A program made the position numbers and the translations under genes. Below are positions 45,472-54,224 of a stretch of 58,328 bases of DNA, piece by piece. The first letter of the stretch is position 1; each line of letters opens with the position of its first letter. The stretch lies in the NCBI GenBank assembly GCA_026399755.1, contig JAPLQI010000062.1, positions 1 through 58,328 on the forward strand, written 5' to 3'. Below the pieces are notes generated by a model, which saw nothing but the letters and a program-made list of their open reading frames with translations, was not told the DNA's origin and made no database searches. The DNA comes from Pseudomonadota bacterium. GTDB lineage: Bacteria; Pseudomonadota; Gammaproteobacteria; Burkholderiales; Chitinibacteraceae.

Positions 45472-47401
45472 GACGCACCGCCGCCATAAAGTCTGCTGAA
45501 GGCGCTGTTTCTACCGACCAGCGCTGCTTGTCATTCATGATTGGGTTAATTGCAGTCACGCTTGCACTCCGTTTGATCGACGCACCGCTATTGCCACTAG
45601 CAGTACGCGCAAAGGCCAAAGTAAGATTTCCCCAATCATTGTAGTCGTATAAAAACGTCTTCTTGCCATCATCGTTTAAATCTAAAGCATAATTTAAGCG
45701 ATTTAATTGCTGGTCTAAATTCCAATCTGCATAAGTACCTAGCGAGCCTCTGCCTATCATGGCGGATTCATTAAGATTATTCTCATCCAATATACTGCTC
45801 GATCCATCCGAATAATCAATTCGGAAATCTCGGCTACACGGGCCCGCCTCCATTTTGCATAAAGCCCCCCAGCCGAAACCATTGGCTTTTTTAGCAAGAA
45901 AATAGCGCTCTATTGTAGAAGATGACTTTGGATCATTCCCTAGGCCCATTAATTGGTACAGGTAGCTCATCACGCTATAGTAATTAGGCTTATGATTTAC
46001 GCCATCATCGCCACCATGATCCAAGCCTAAATTATGACCTAGCTCGTGCATAATGGTTGCGGCTTGGAAATTAACTAATTTATTTAGCTCATTTGCACTA
46101 GACGTATTTAAACCCCAATCACCAAGGGTGACAATAATATCATTACCCACAATCTCAGCATAACCAGAAGAGCCTGATTTACCATCCTCTTTCTGGGAAT
46201 TTGCCATCAGCAAATAATGAAACACCTGTTTACGGCGAATATCCATACTCTTATCTTTATAATCATAGATCGAGGCACAATTCAATTGATCCCCCATCCC
46301 TAAGCACTGATGATAATCCACTTTATTATTTTTACTAATACGGCTTCCGCCCAAATTAAATAGCGCAGGATTAAAATCATAGCTATATAAAGCACCCGAA
46401 TCAAAATGCACGGAAATATTACGTGCTTTAAATGCATCAACCACTTTTTGCATTGATTCTTTCGCAGGCAAAATCCCTTGATCAGTGGATTTCATATGAT
46501 CAATTTGGATAAAGATATCTGGCCGAGCGACCCTTGCGCCCATTGCATAATAATCAATTCCTGCAAAGGTGCCCCCGGCTACTTCTGCGCTATCTGGAAT
46601 TCCGTCCCTATCGTTATCAACGGCCGTTACCGCAACATCATTAGGGCCACCTGGCGTAGCAAAAGGGACTAAAGTCCAATCTTGCTTACTATGCGAATTT
46701 ACCTTCATCCCACCTAAGCGCACTAAGGACTGGCCATACGAAAGAGGCATCGCCGCCACATTGCTCCCAGACCATGCACTGGCAGACAACGGTGCCGCTA
46801 GGCTATTGCCAAAGCGAACGAAATCAAGTGTCACGCCGTCTTTAACCAACTCTAGAGCGCCATTCATATTCCAAGAAGGCGTACTTATAGAATCTCCAAC
46901 GTACACAATTTGATTGGTATTTGCCCTCGTTTCATTAGGCATTTTCCCCGCCACCAGCAAATAAGCCCCCGCTTTAATCTGCGTATTTACAGGGAAAGAA
47001 AACGATTCCAGCGTATTTAGCCAACCAGCCCTTACTGTACGCAAACTCACCCCATTTAATGAAATATCCTGAGCGCTGCTATTGTAAATCTCCAGCCATG
47101 CTCCCGCTTCATAACCGTAACTACTTGAAACCTCAGAAATAAGCAAAGCACCGGGCAAGTTAGGGCCCGAAGCAGGAACAGACGTTGGTGTTGCTGTTGG
47201 AAGAACAGTGGACACATTTTCTGGCACAAGTGCGGGGGTGAGCGTTGGAATAATGACAGGGGGAGGCGTAATCGCGACTGGCGCAGCACTGGCAGGCTCT
47301 GCTCCCGAGCCACCTCCACCACCACCGCATGCGCTCAAGACTAAACTCAAACTTAAACCCACCAAACGAACACCATACGGCTTTAAATAATTGTTATTCA
47401 T
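45461..47401 (-). CDS. Lamin-tail/metzincin lipoprotein 1
   Basis: A 646-aa secreted protein. The lipobox LVLSAC (Cys25) with a following Gly-rich run (CGGGGGG) makes it a lipoprotein. A Pro/Thr/Val linker (about 35-80) leads to a lamin-tail-like region (LLISEVSSSYGYEAGAWLEIYNSS to about 230), a Ca-binding DNDRDGIPDSAE loop and a C-terminal protease domain with HELGHNLGLDHGG from residue 452 (the HExxHxxGxxH zinc motif of metzincins) followed by YYSVMSYLY, a likely Met-turn. The substrate is unknown. Its paralogue lies directly upstream, separated by a terminator, and a small exported gene overlaps its stop. A plain metalloprotease of the M10/M12-like group is the alternative label. Confidence 0.85.
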   Translation of the reverse strand: MNNNYLKPYGVRLVGLSLSLVLSACGGGGGGSGAEPASAAPVAITPPPVIIPTLTPALVPENVSTVLPTATPTSVPASGPNLPGALLISEVSSSYGYEAGAWLEIYNSSAQDISLNGVSLRTVRAGWLNTLESFSFPVNTQIKAGAYLLVAGKMPNETRANTNQIVYVGDSISTPSWNMNGALELVKDGVTLDFVRFGNSLAAPLSASAWSGSNVAAMPLSYGQSLVRLGGMKVNSHSKQDWTLVPFATPGGPNDVAVTAVDNDRDGIPDSAEVAGGTFAGIDYYAMGARVARPDIFIQIDHMKSTDQGILPAKESMQKVVDAFKARNISVHFDSGALYSYDFNPALFNLGGSRISKNNKVDYHQCLGMGDQLNCASIYDYKDKSMDIRRKQVFHYLLMANSQKEDGKSGSSGYAEIVGNDIIVTLGDWGLNTSSANELNKLVNFQAATIMHELGHNLGLDHGGDDGVNHKPNYYSVMSYLYQLMGLGNDPKSSSTIERYFLAKKANGFGWGALCKMEAGPCSRDFRIDYSDGSSSILDENNLNESAMIGRGSLGTYADWNLDQQLNRLNYALDLNDDGKKTFLYDYNDWGNLTLAFARTASGNSGASIKRSASVTAINPIMNDKQRWSVETAPSADFMAAVRRAH

Positions 47402-47602
47402 TTACTTTCTCAAGAGAATGACTTGGTCAAAAAAGGCCCTATCCCCCCAAGCAAATGCGGCTAAAGCACAGCCTGAATTTAAGGATCTACTAATACGTGC
47501 GCAGACTACACCAATGCCATTGCCAAACCAATCACTTTCTTGCATTTAATTACTAAAAACTGACCAAATAGAAATAAAAACCAAACATTACTTCTATTAA
47601 AT

Positions 47603-47630
47603 AAAAAAGCACAGGGCTTCCTGTGCTTTT
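47603..47630 (-). terminator. Terminator of metzincin lipoprotein 2
   Basis: Arms AAAAGCACAGG (47605-47615) and CCTGTGCTTTT (47620-47630) with a 4-nt loop; on the minus strand it runs into T6. It lies 36 bp after the stop of the gene at 47666 and separates the two paralogues into two transcripts. Confidence 0.8.
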
Positions 47631-47665
47631 GATGGTACTAAAAAGTAAACAAGCTCACTCCATAA

Positions 47666-49696
47666 CTAACGCCCTCCACGCTTAATTGCATCCAAAAATA
47701 CCCGTGGCGGAGCGAATTCATTACTTGGCGTTTGGCGATCATGGCTTAAGACGCGGATACGAGACGGGCCGACTTTAGCCATTGCACCGCTATTACCCGT
47801 ACTTTGCCGAGCAAAGGGCAGGAAGAGATTACCCCAGTCGTTGTAATCGCTTAATACTGAAACGCTGAAGTCTTGATTAATATCTCTTGAATAGGCATTG
47901 GCATTTAGTGTGCCATTGGTATTCCAATCAGCATAAAACCCGCCATTATTCCCCCTCCCGATTATCGTAGCTTCGAGTAAGCTATTTTCATTTAAGCTGA
48001 CACCACTTCCATCCGAAAAATCCATTCGATAATCTGTACTGCAAGGGCTGGCGTCAATATTGCAAATACCACCCCAGCTAAAGCCAAGCGCATTATTGTT
48101 TAGGTAATAGCGCTGCACGGAGCTATTGGTTTTAGGATCCGCACCTAGGCCAGGTAATTGGTAGAGATAATTCATAACACTATAGTAATTAGGTTTGTAG
48201 TTATTGGATTCATTACCACCGTGCTCTAAGCCAAAATTGTGGCCTAATTCGTGCATGATGGTACTGGCTTGGTAATTAACCAATAGATTGGCATTACTGC
48301 CTGATCCGCTAGATAAGCCCCAGCTGCCTAAGGTAACTAATAAATCATTACCATTGATTTCAGCCAAGCCAGAAGAGCCTGCCGATCCGTCTGACTCCTG
48401 TGAATTAGCCATCAACAAATAATGGAATATCGTTTTACGCCGGATATCTAAACTCGCTGATTTATAGCTATATAAAGAAGCGCAGCCGGTTTTGCTATCT
48501 AAGCCAATACATTTTGCGTAAGTCACAGAATTAGCCCCGCCCGCCAATCCTCCGCCCAAGTTAAATAAAGCGGGATTAAAAGCTGCGGAGTAAAGGCTGC
48601 CGGTATCAAAATGAATACTAAAGCCTCTAGCGGCAAAAACATCGCCTACTTTTTGTAAAGCTTCTTTACGCGGGGTAATGCCTGCATCGCTAGAAACCAT
48701 ATGATCGACTTGCACAAAGATATCGCGCTGATTGGCCCTCGCCCCCATTGCGAACAAATCTAGGCCGCCAAATGTGCCGCCTGCTACTTCTGCGCTATCA
48801 GGGATGCCATCGTTATCACTATCTATCGCTGTGGCCGGTACATCGTTGCGCCCGCCGGGCGTGGCAAAAGAGACTTGCAACCAATCTGCGGCGCTCTTGC
48901 TATTGGCTTGTAGCGGAAAAGGTCTGACTAGGCCTTTTCCGTAATCAAGCGAAGTGGCAGGCATGGCAGCCACATTCGCGCCTGCCCATGCGCCACTTGT
49001 TAAAGGCGCTTGGCTACTATTACCAAAACGAACAAAATCTAAAGTAGCCCCTGCAAACACCAGCTCCACAGCGCCATTTGCATCCCAAAAAGGCACGGCC
49101 TCACCATTTTTAAGGTAAGCCGCTTGGCTGTTATCACTGACGGCATCGTCAATTTTTGCGATCAACACAAAATAGCCGCCTGCTGCTAGCGAGATGGCTG
49201 GCAGGCTAAAGCTGACGGGCGAACTAGATACAGAGAATGGCGATGAGCGTAGGCCAGAGCGGCTACGCAGGCTTACGCCACTAAGCGACACCGCACTGGC
49301 GCTTGGATTATGAATTTCTAGCCAAGCACCAGCGTTACTTGAATCATTGCTAGAAACTTCGCTAATTAATAGACCCGCATTGGCCGCTGTAATAGGCGCA
49401 GGCGTAGGAACGGGGCTCGGCTGTGGGCTGGGAACAGGGGCCAAAGTAGGCGTCAACGTGGGGCTAGGACTGGAACTGGGCAAAAAAGTAGGGACTGCGC
49501 TGGGCTGAGGCGCGGTTGTAGGAATTGTGGTGGGTACAACGCTCGGAGTGACTGAAGGTAAAACAGTGGGGATAGGAGTAGACGTCACTACTGGCGCAGC
49601 GGGCGTGGGAACGACACTATCCCCCGAGCCGCCACCTCCGCCTCCACAGGCCGTTAAACTGAGCATACCCAACAAACACGACAAAGTTGCTTTCAT
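47666..49696 (-). CDS. Lamin-tail/metzincin lipoprotein 2
   Basis: A 676-aa paralogue of the preceding product with the same layout: lipobox LSLTAC (Cys17) and a Gly run, a longer Pro/Thr/Ser linker (about 28-97), a lamin-tail-like region (LLISEVSSNDSSNAGAWLEI), a DNDGIPDSAEVAGGTF Ca-binding-type loop, and HELGHNFGLEHGG from residue 482 with YYSVMNYLYQ. Identity to paralogue 1 is high throughout the protease part and low in the linker. Both are predicted to be anchored at the outer membrane with the protease domain away from the membrane. An internal duplication event is inferred. Confidence 0.85.
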   Translation of the reverse strand: MKATLSCLLGMLSLTACGGGGGGSGDSVVPTPAAPVVTSTPIPTVLPSVTPSVVPTTIPTTAPQPSAVPTFLPSSSPSPTLTPTLAPVPSPQPSPVPTPAPITAANAGLLISEVSSNDSSNAGAWLEIHNPSASAVSLSGVSLRSRSGLRSSPFSVSSSPVSFSLPAISLAAGGYFVLIAKIDDAVSDNSQAAYLKNGEAVPFWDANGAVELVFAGATLDFVRFGNSSQAPLTSGAWAGANVAAMPATSLDYGKGLVRPFPLQANSKSAADWLQVSFATPGGRNDVPATAIDSDNDGIPDSAEVAGGTFGGLDLFAMGARANQRDIFVQVDHMVSSDAGITPRKEALQKVGDVFAARGFSIHFDTGSLYSAAFNPALFNLGGGLAGGANSVTYAKCIGLDSKTGCASLYSYKSASLDIRRKTIFHYLLMANSQESDGSAGSSGLAEINGNDLLVTLGSWGLSSGSGSNANLLVNYQASTIMHELGHNFGLEHGGNESNNYKPNYYSVMNYLYQLPGLGADPKTNSSVQRYYLNNNALGFSWGGICNIDASPCSTDYRMDFSDGSGVSLNENSLLEATIIGRGNNGGFYADWNTNGTLNANAYSRDINQDFSVSVLSDYNDWGNLFLPFARQSTGNSGAMAKVGPSRIRVLSHDRQTPSNEFAPPRVFLDAIKRGGR

Positions 49697-49853
49697 TCAG
49701 CCAGCCCCTTATTCCGACCCAAACGTGTCACAGCAAAACTGCGCCCCTCTTTACCATAGCAAACAGACGATTGCTCGGCAGGGAATCATTGGCGGGTCAG
49801 GAATGGGGTGGGGGCATAAAACTAGCCCTATGCAGGTTTTCTTATCATCACGG

Positions 49854-49884
49854 GCATAGCCAAGCTTTGTTGACTTGGCTACGC
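49854..49884. repeat. Hairpin in the gap after the trefoil-like gene
   Basis: Arms GCATAGCCAAG (49854-49864) and CTTGGCTACGC (49874-49884), one mismatch, 9-nt loop. It lies 57 bp after the stop of the minus-strand gene at 49941. No T run. Confidence 0.5.
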
Positions 49885-49940
49885 CGCATGCTGGTTGGCG
49901 AACAGACGGCGGAATACGTCTGGGTTCAGACCAGCATCAA

Positions 49941-50489
49941 TTAATTGACGGTCTTTATTGTCCACATCGCGCTGTGCCAGCCAAGGCCAATTGAGCCTGA
50001 CTGCAAACGCCCGTTCTCTACATGCAGATACTCTTTGGATTGCCAGCGATTACGCAAACGAAAGAAAGCGGTACCTTTAACAGGCTCAACGATCCACATG
50101 GCACTCTGCCAGCCTGGCTCTATCGGGCCCGACTGAATACTGCCATTTTCTATATTCAGGTATTGCTCAGTCTGCCAAGAATTGCGCAGGCGTCGATAGT
50201 CAGGCTCACCCGCCACAGTTTCGATGGACCAGTTTGCACTCTCCCAACCTGGCTGGATCGGGCCGGCCTGTGCATAGCCATTTTCAATGTGAATGAAGTA
50301 TTCAGGGTTCCAGCGATTCTGCAATTGCGAATAAGACTGTGCGTTGGCGCTTGTAGAAATACCAAACAATGCAATGCAAAGCGATATTGCACCAAGTAAC
50401 TTGAATGTCACGCCACTCATCCAAGATTGAAGCAGCTCGCGCCATTGCTTACGTACAATTTTTACACCAAAATTAACAAATACTTTCAT
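49941..50489 (-). CDS. Exported protein of three beta-trefoil-like repeats
   Basis: A 182-aa protein. After an unusually long leader (to about residue 50, ending ISTSANAQ) come three tandem repeats of about 43 residues with the pattern RLRNxW...YLxIENG...GPIxPGWxSAxWxIE. Repeat cores are LQNRWNPEYFIHIENG, LRNSWQTEQYLNIENG and LRNRWQSKEYLHVENG. Three repeats of this size are what a complete beta-trefoil (ricin-B-type lectin) needs, so a carbohydrate-binding role is the leading guess; the QxW motif of classic ricin-B domains is not seen. AGGA precedes the first ATG; a later Met (codon 24) would give an ordinary signal peptide. Function is inferred from the repeat. Confidence 0.75.
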   Translation of the reverse strand: MKVFVNFGVKIVRKQWRELLQSWMSGVTFKLLGAISLCIALFGISTSANAQSYSQLQNRWNPEYFIHIENGYAQAGPIQPGWESANWSIETVAGEPDYRRLRNSWQTEQYLNIENGSIQSGPIEPGWQSAMWIVEPVKGTAFFRLRNRWQSKEYLHVENGRLQSGSIGLGWHSAMWTIKTVN

Positions 50490-50868
50490 TTAAAATCCTG
50501 GGTTGTTTATGTACGCGCAATTTACATTACAGGAACAAAGTCAGCAACACGTAATTAATTACATTGGCATGTAATAAAACTTAGACGTCAGCCTATATTT
50601 AGGGCATTCGAAATAGGGTGTCCTTAGCGCGTAAGCTGATGATATGTAATGCCATAGGCTTGAATTTATTGACTAATATTGCGAAGAGTCACATGAAAAT
50701 TGACGAAAAAATGGCGCAATGCATCTGGATAAAGCCTCAGACTTATTGCGCCCTATGGTTTGTGACAAGAAATGACCTTAACTTACTGCTTTTCGTAAGC
50801 ATAAAAATTGACCGCCCTACAATGCGACAAGCTGCTAGGCGTTAAGGCCAGAACTCAACGAAAAACCG
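50490..50868. other. 379-bp gap upstream of the trefoil-like gene
   Basis: Between the trefoil-like gene and recJ, both minus. It contains the inverse-orientation copy of the family D palindrome (50711-50757, GGCGCAATGCATCTGG ... CTTATTGCGCCCTAT). A plus-strand frame of 75 codons crosses it but follows the repeat and has no ribosome binding site or family match. Promoters for the trefoil-like gene must lie here; none is clear. Confidence 0.6.
50711..50757. repeat. Palindromic repeat, family D copy 2 (inverted)
   Basis: Shares GCAATGC, TAAAGCCTCAGACTTATTGC and CCCTA with the reverse complement of 44786-44833, differing at a few positions. It sits 5.9 kb from that copy in the opposite orientation, on the other side of the accessory cluster. 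Confidence 0.75.
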
Positions 50869-52557
50869 CTACTCGCTCACATGCTCAATTTGCAGCTGTA
50901 CCACGCGGTTGCCGCGGAATTCGTTTACGCCTATGCGGTACACGGCCATGATTTTGGGCGGTAGTGGATCTGCATGGCCAAAGCGCATGGCGTCCAGCAC
51001 TAGGCCATGCGGATTGGCGAGTTTGAGCTTTAAGTGCCGCTCGCCCACCAAGCGCTGCTCGACTACGGTGAATTCACCCTGGAACATCGGAGCGGGAAAG
51101 CCTTGGCCCCAGACTTGTTTGTCCAGTGTTTCAGCCACGTCCAGCGCAAACAAGTCGGTAGACAGCTCGCCATCGGTCTCAATTTTTCGCTCCAGCGTGT
51201 CGGCATTCATCAGCTCGTGACATACCGTTTCGAACGCAGTTTTAAAGCGCGCAAAATCTGCTTGGCGCAGGCTTAAACCCGCAGCCATAGCATGGCCGCC
51301 AAATTTCAGGATTAAATCGGGGTGGCGTTTGGAGACCAAATCCAGCGCATCGCGCAGATGCAGGCCAGGAATGGAGCGGCCTGAGCCTTTGATTTCATCA
51401 TCGTTGCCATCGGCAAACACGATTGTTGGACGGTGAAAGCGATCTTTCATTCTGGAGGCAATAATCCCCACCACGCCCTGATGCCAATCGCCTTGATAAA
51501 GGCTGATGCTGTAAGCGTCTTCTACGTCTATGCCCGCTAAAATGGCTTCGGCCTCGGCGCGCATGCCGACTTCAATCTCGCGCCGCTCACGGTTCATGCC
51601 ATCCAGCTCTTTGGCTAGCGGTGTGGCAGCGGCTTCTGAATCGGCTAACAGGCAGGCAATCCCCAAGCTCATATCGTCCAGACGCCCCGCCGCATTCAGC
51701 CTTGGCCCCAGCGTAAAGCCTAGGTCAAAACAAGAAGCTTTGTAAGGCAAGCGCCCCGCAGCCGTAAACAAGGCCAGCACACCGGCACTGGCCCGCCCTG
51801 CCCGCATGCGCTTTAAACCCTGCTCCACCAAGATGCGATTATTGCCGTCTAGCCTCACCACATCGGCCACCGTACCCAGCGCCACCAAATCCAGTAGCGT
51901 TGCCAAATTAGGCTCTTTGATGCCTGCAAAAACCTGCCGCTCGCGCAGCTCGGCCCGAAGCGCCATCAGCACATAAAACATCACCCCCACACCGGCTAGA
52001 TTCTTGCTGGCAAAAGTACAGCCCGGCTGATTGGGGTTCACAATCAGCGTGGCGGGTAATTCATCGCCAGGTAAGTGGTGATCGGTAATCAGCACATCAA
52101 TACCGCGCGCCTGCGCAGCGGCCACACCGGCCACACTGGCGATGCCGTTATCCACCGTTAAAATTAAATCAGGCGATTTCAGCGCCGCCAGCTCGACGAT
52201 TTCTGGCGTAAGGCCATAGCCATATTCAAAGCGATTAGGCACCACAAAATCGACCACCGCGCCCAACATGGCAAGGCCGCGCATCCCCACCGCGCAAGCC
52301 GTTGCGCCATCGGCATCATAATCGGCCACGATCAAAATCCGCTCTTTGGCTGCAATCGCATCCGCAAGGCGCTTGCCCGCTTCAATAATATTTTTTAAGC
52401 CATGAAAAGGCAGCAGGTGTGCCAGCTCATGCTCTAGCTCGGTTCGCGTAGCAATGCCGCGAGCCGCATACAAACGCGCCTCGAGCGGAGACAAGCCTTG
52501 CTCGCAAAGTAGAGATTCGGCAAGGGAAGGGACAATACGGGGGGAAATGGTGGTCAT
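50869..52557 (-). CDS. recJ: Single-strand DNA exonuclease RecJ
   Basis: A 562-aa 5'-3' exonuclease of the DHH phosphoesterase family acting in RecF-pathway recombination and mismatch repair. Motifs: VADYDADGATA (DYDADG 79-84), TDHHLPG (DHH), LDLVALGTVADVV and the DHHA1 motif KFGGHAMAAGL. The C-terminal OB fold is present. The start at 52557 (MTTISPRIVPSL) gives the family N-terminus; the open frame upstream reads through a dispersed repeat. No strong ribosome binding site is visible. Confidence 0.95.
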   Translation of the reverse strand: MTTISPRIVPSLAESLLCEQGLSPLEARLYAARGIATRTELEHELAHLLPFHGLKNIIEAGKRLADAIAAKERILIVADYDADGATACAVGMRGLAMLGAVVDFVVPNRFEYGYGLTPEIVELAALKSPDLILTVDNGIASVAGVAAAQARGIDVLITDHHLPGDELPATLIVNPNQPGCTFASKNLAGVGVMFYVLMALRAELRERQVFAGIKEPNLATLLDLVALGTVADVVRLDGNNRILVEQGLKRMRAGRASAGVLALFTAAGRLPYKASCFDLGFTLGPRLNAAGRLDDMSLGIACLLADSEAAATPLAKELDGMNRERREIEVGMRAEAEAILAGIDVEDAYSISLYQGDWHQGVVGIIASRMKDRFHRPTIVFADGNDDEIKGSGRSIPGLHLRDALDLVSKRHPDLILKFGGHAMAAGLSLRQADFARFKTAFETVCHELMNADTLERKIETDGELSTDLFALDVAETLDKQVWGQGFPAPMFQGEFTVVEQRLVGERHLKLKLANPHGLVLDAMRFGHADPLPPKIMAVYRIGVNEFRGNRVVQLQIEHVSE

Positions 52558-52927
52558 GGCTGACTCAAAGTGACGGGTATAAAAACATCTAAAACTAACT
52601 TCTGTAGGCACAGAGAACACGGAGCTTAACGGCAGAACAGGGAGAAAAACCAAGGGTATCCCTCAAGCAATTCTATTTACTTAAACGGAATTCGTAGCTT
52701 GAGTTAGCAGCTTTATCGCGTAACCCAACATTCTTTTAAGCCTAAGTGTTGGGTTACGCTGATTTGTCCGCAAAAAATGGGCGAACAAATCAACTAACCT
52801 ACGAAAACATCATGCCTCACTAACTTTGCTTAAGTTTCGTAGGGTGTGGAACGGTTTCTTGTTCCGCACCACACACGGTGCGCAAGAAAAACACTTGCAT
52901 ACGCTACGACTACAGACTTTTTTAGCC
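52558..52927. repeat. Repeat-filled gap between recJ and the RpfE-like gene
   Basis: No gene. It holds a family B left arm (CTTCTGTAGGCACAGAG, about 52600-52655), an element (CGTAGCTTGAGTTAGC ... CGTAACCCAACAT, about 52690-52735, with GTGTTGGGTTACGC as its inverted partner) and a variant palindrome (GTAGGGTGTGGAACGG ... GCTACGAC, 52839-52910) related to family A. The same set of modules occurs at 41.9-42.2 kb. Confidence 0.75.
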
Positions 52928-53926
52928 CTAAGCAAACGCCCAAGGTAATTTTGGCTTTTGCCAGATTTTCCAGCGTAAGGATCGGTCTGTTTGCAGGGCG
53001 AGGCCTAGCTCGGGGAAGGTGATCGCTAGCGATTTACGTTTGCCCGATTTTAAATCGGCCAAGAGCGGTGCAAACCAGTCTTTTTCTAATGCCAACCAAC
53101 CCTCACGCCAATCGTGGGCATTGCCGTAGCAAGCGCCTAGGCGTAGATGATCGAGCATCACCAAGGCATCTCCGCTTGGTAGTGCGGCAGCGTTGGCAGG
53201 CAGAGGTTGTACATCTGAACCACCGATTTGCATCAAGCCACGCAGCAGTAAATCATTAGCGTAAACGGGAAGCTCGGGCACCACGGGTGTATCTGCAATA
53301 GGGTAATCAGAGCCGCCCCACAGCCACAGGCTATTGATGGTTTGCTCGTCGCTACGCTTGTCATTCACGACATGGGTATAGAGATACATCTGAATCTCAT
53401 TAAGTAGGCGATGCCACTGCAGTGCGTCCTTACCCTTGGGCAAAAGTGTATTGATATCGCGGCCAATGGCGGCATCAAGTGATGTCCACGACAGCTGCGG
53501 GTCGCTTGGCAAACGTAGATACCAGCGCGTTGGCGTGGCCGCCACAAACAGCATGCCATCATCCTTAAATACGCTATTTAAGCCCGCCACCAGCGCATCG
53601 GCCTCGGCCTGAGCAATTTGAAAATGATGCGCATCAAATAGCAATAAGCCATCTCGCTCAATTTTAAGATGCACTGGATCGGCCCTTAGCCAAAAGCCCC
53701 CTTGGGCCGAGGGCTGATCTAAACCCAGTGTTAAAGCCGCCGCAGGTAAACTCTCCATGCCAAACAGCCCTGCCAGCCATGTTTCTACCGTCTGCTTGTG
53801 CGCAGGCAAACGCTCGCCACGGCCGCATAGCAACGCCGTTGCAGGCAAATCTAGGCCAGTAGTAATAAAGCGGCACTGGTCCGAATCGGGCCAGTCGGCG
53901 TAAGAAATAACAAGATGAAGTGACAT
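52928..53926 (-). CDS. RpfE-type conserved protein (COG4255-like)
   Basis: A 332-aa cytoplasmic protein of a conserved family often annotated as a regulatory protein RpfE or as a phosphoglycerate-mutase-like protein. Recognisable are WLRADPVHLKIERDGLLLFD and the segment RLLNEIQMYLYTHVVN, then INSLWLWGG. The gene stands next to recJ in many proteobacteria, as here. The biochemical function is not established; the mutase label is not supported by any catalytic motif I can see. No clear ribosome binding site precedes the ATG. Confidence 0.8.
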   Translation of the reverse strand: MSLHLVISYADWPDSDQCRFITTGLDLPATALLCGRGERLPAHKQTVETWLAGLFGMESLPAAALTLGLDQPSAQGGFWLRADPVHLKIERDGLLLFDAHHFQIAQAEADALVAGLNSVFKDDGMLFVAATPTRWYLRLPSDPQLSWTSLDAAIGRDINTLLPKGKDALQWHRLLNEIQMYLYTHVVNDKRSDEQTINSLWLWGGSDYPIADTPVVPELPVYANDLLLRGLMQIGGSDVQPLPANAAALPSGDALVMLDHLRLGACYGNAHDWREGWLALEKDWFAPLLADLKSGKRKSLAITFPELGLALQTDRSLRWKIWQKPKLPWAFA

Positions 53927-54089
53927 AGGGGGATTTTACAGGTGGGTTAGCTTAGGCTTAAAAACGGGGAGTTAGTTCAATTGGCTAAACAGGGACGGAT
54001 TTGTATACCCATGCGGCCATGCTTAGTGTGGGGAACGAGAATGCGCTCCGTACACATCAAGTTAAGCCAAGTCATGCGATGCATCTTTT

Positions 54090-54159
54090 GTAGGGAGGGT
54101 GAAACCCGCCGTTTCTTTGGCTTTTTATGCCAAAGTCTGGCGGCTTTCACCCTCCCTAC
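54090..54159. repeat. 70-nt perfect-ended hairpin
   Basis: Outer arms GTAGGGAGGGTGAAA and TTTCACCCTCCCTAC, inner CCGCC/GGCGG and CTTTGGC/GCCAAAG, loop about 7 nt. It occupies the gap between the RpfE-like and RIO-kinase genes, both on the minus strand. No T run follows, so it looks like a dispersed palindrome rather than a terminator. Confidence 0.8.
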
Positions 54160-54224
54160 GGCAATTCAATGCTTACTTGAGTGACAATACCCAGCGAATG
54201 ATAGCCAGAGGAAAAACTGCCCGA

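Noticed and set aside
50618-50845. Plus-strand frame of 75 codons
   Set aside because: Crosses the family D palindrome and has no ribosome binding site or family resemblance.
53960-54000. Segment reminiscent of a tRNA D-arm (GTTAGTTCAATTGGCTAAA)
   Set aside because: No acceptor stem, anticodon arm or T-arm can be drawn around it.
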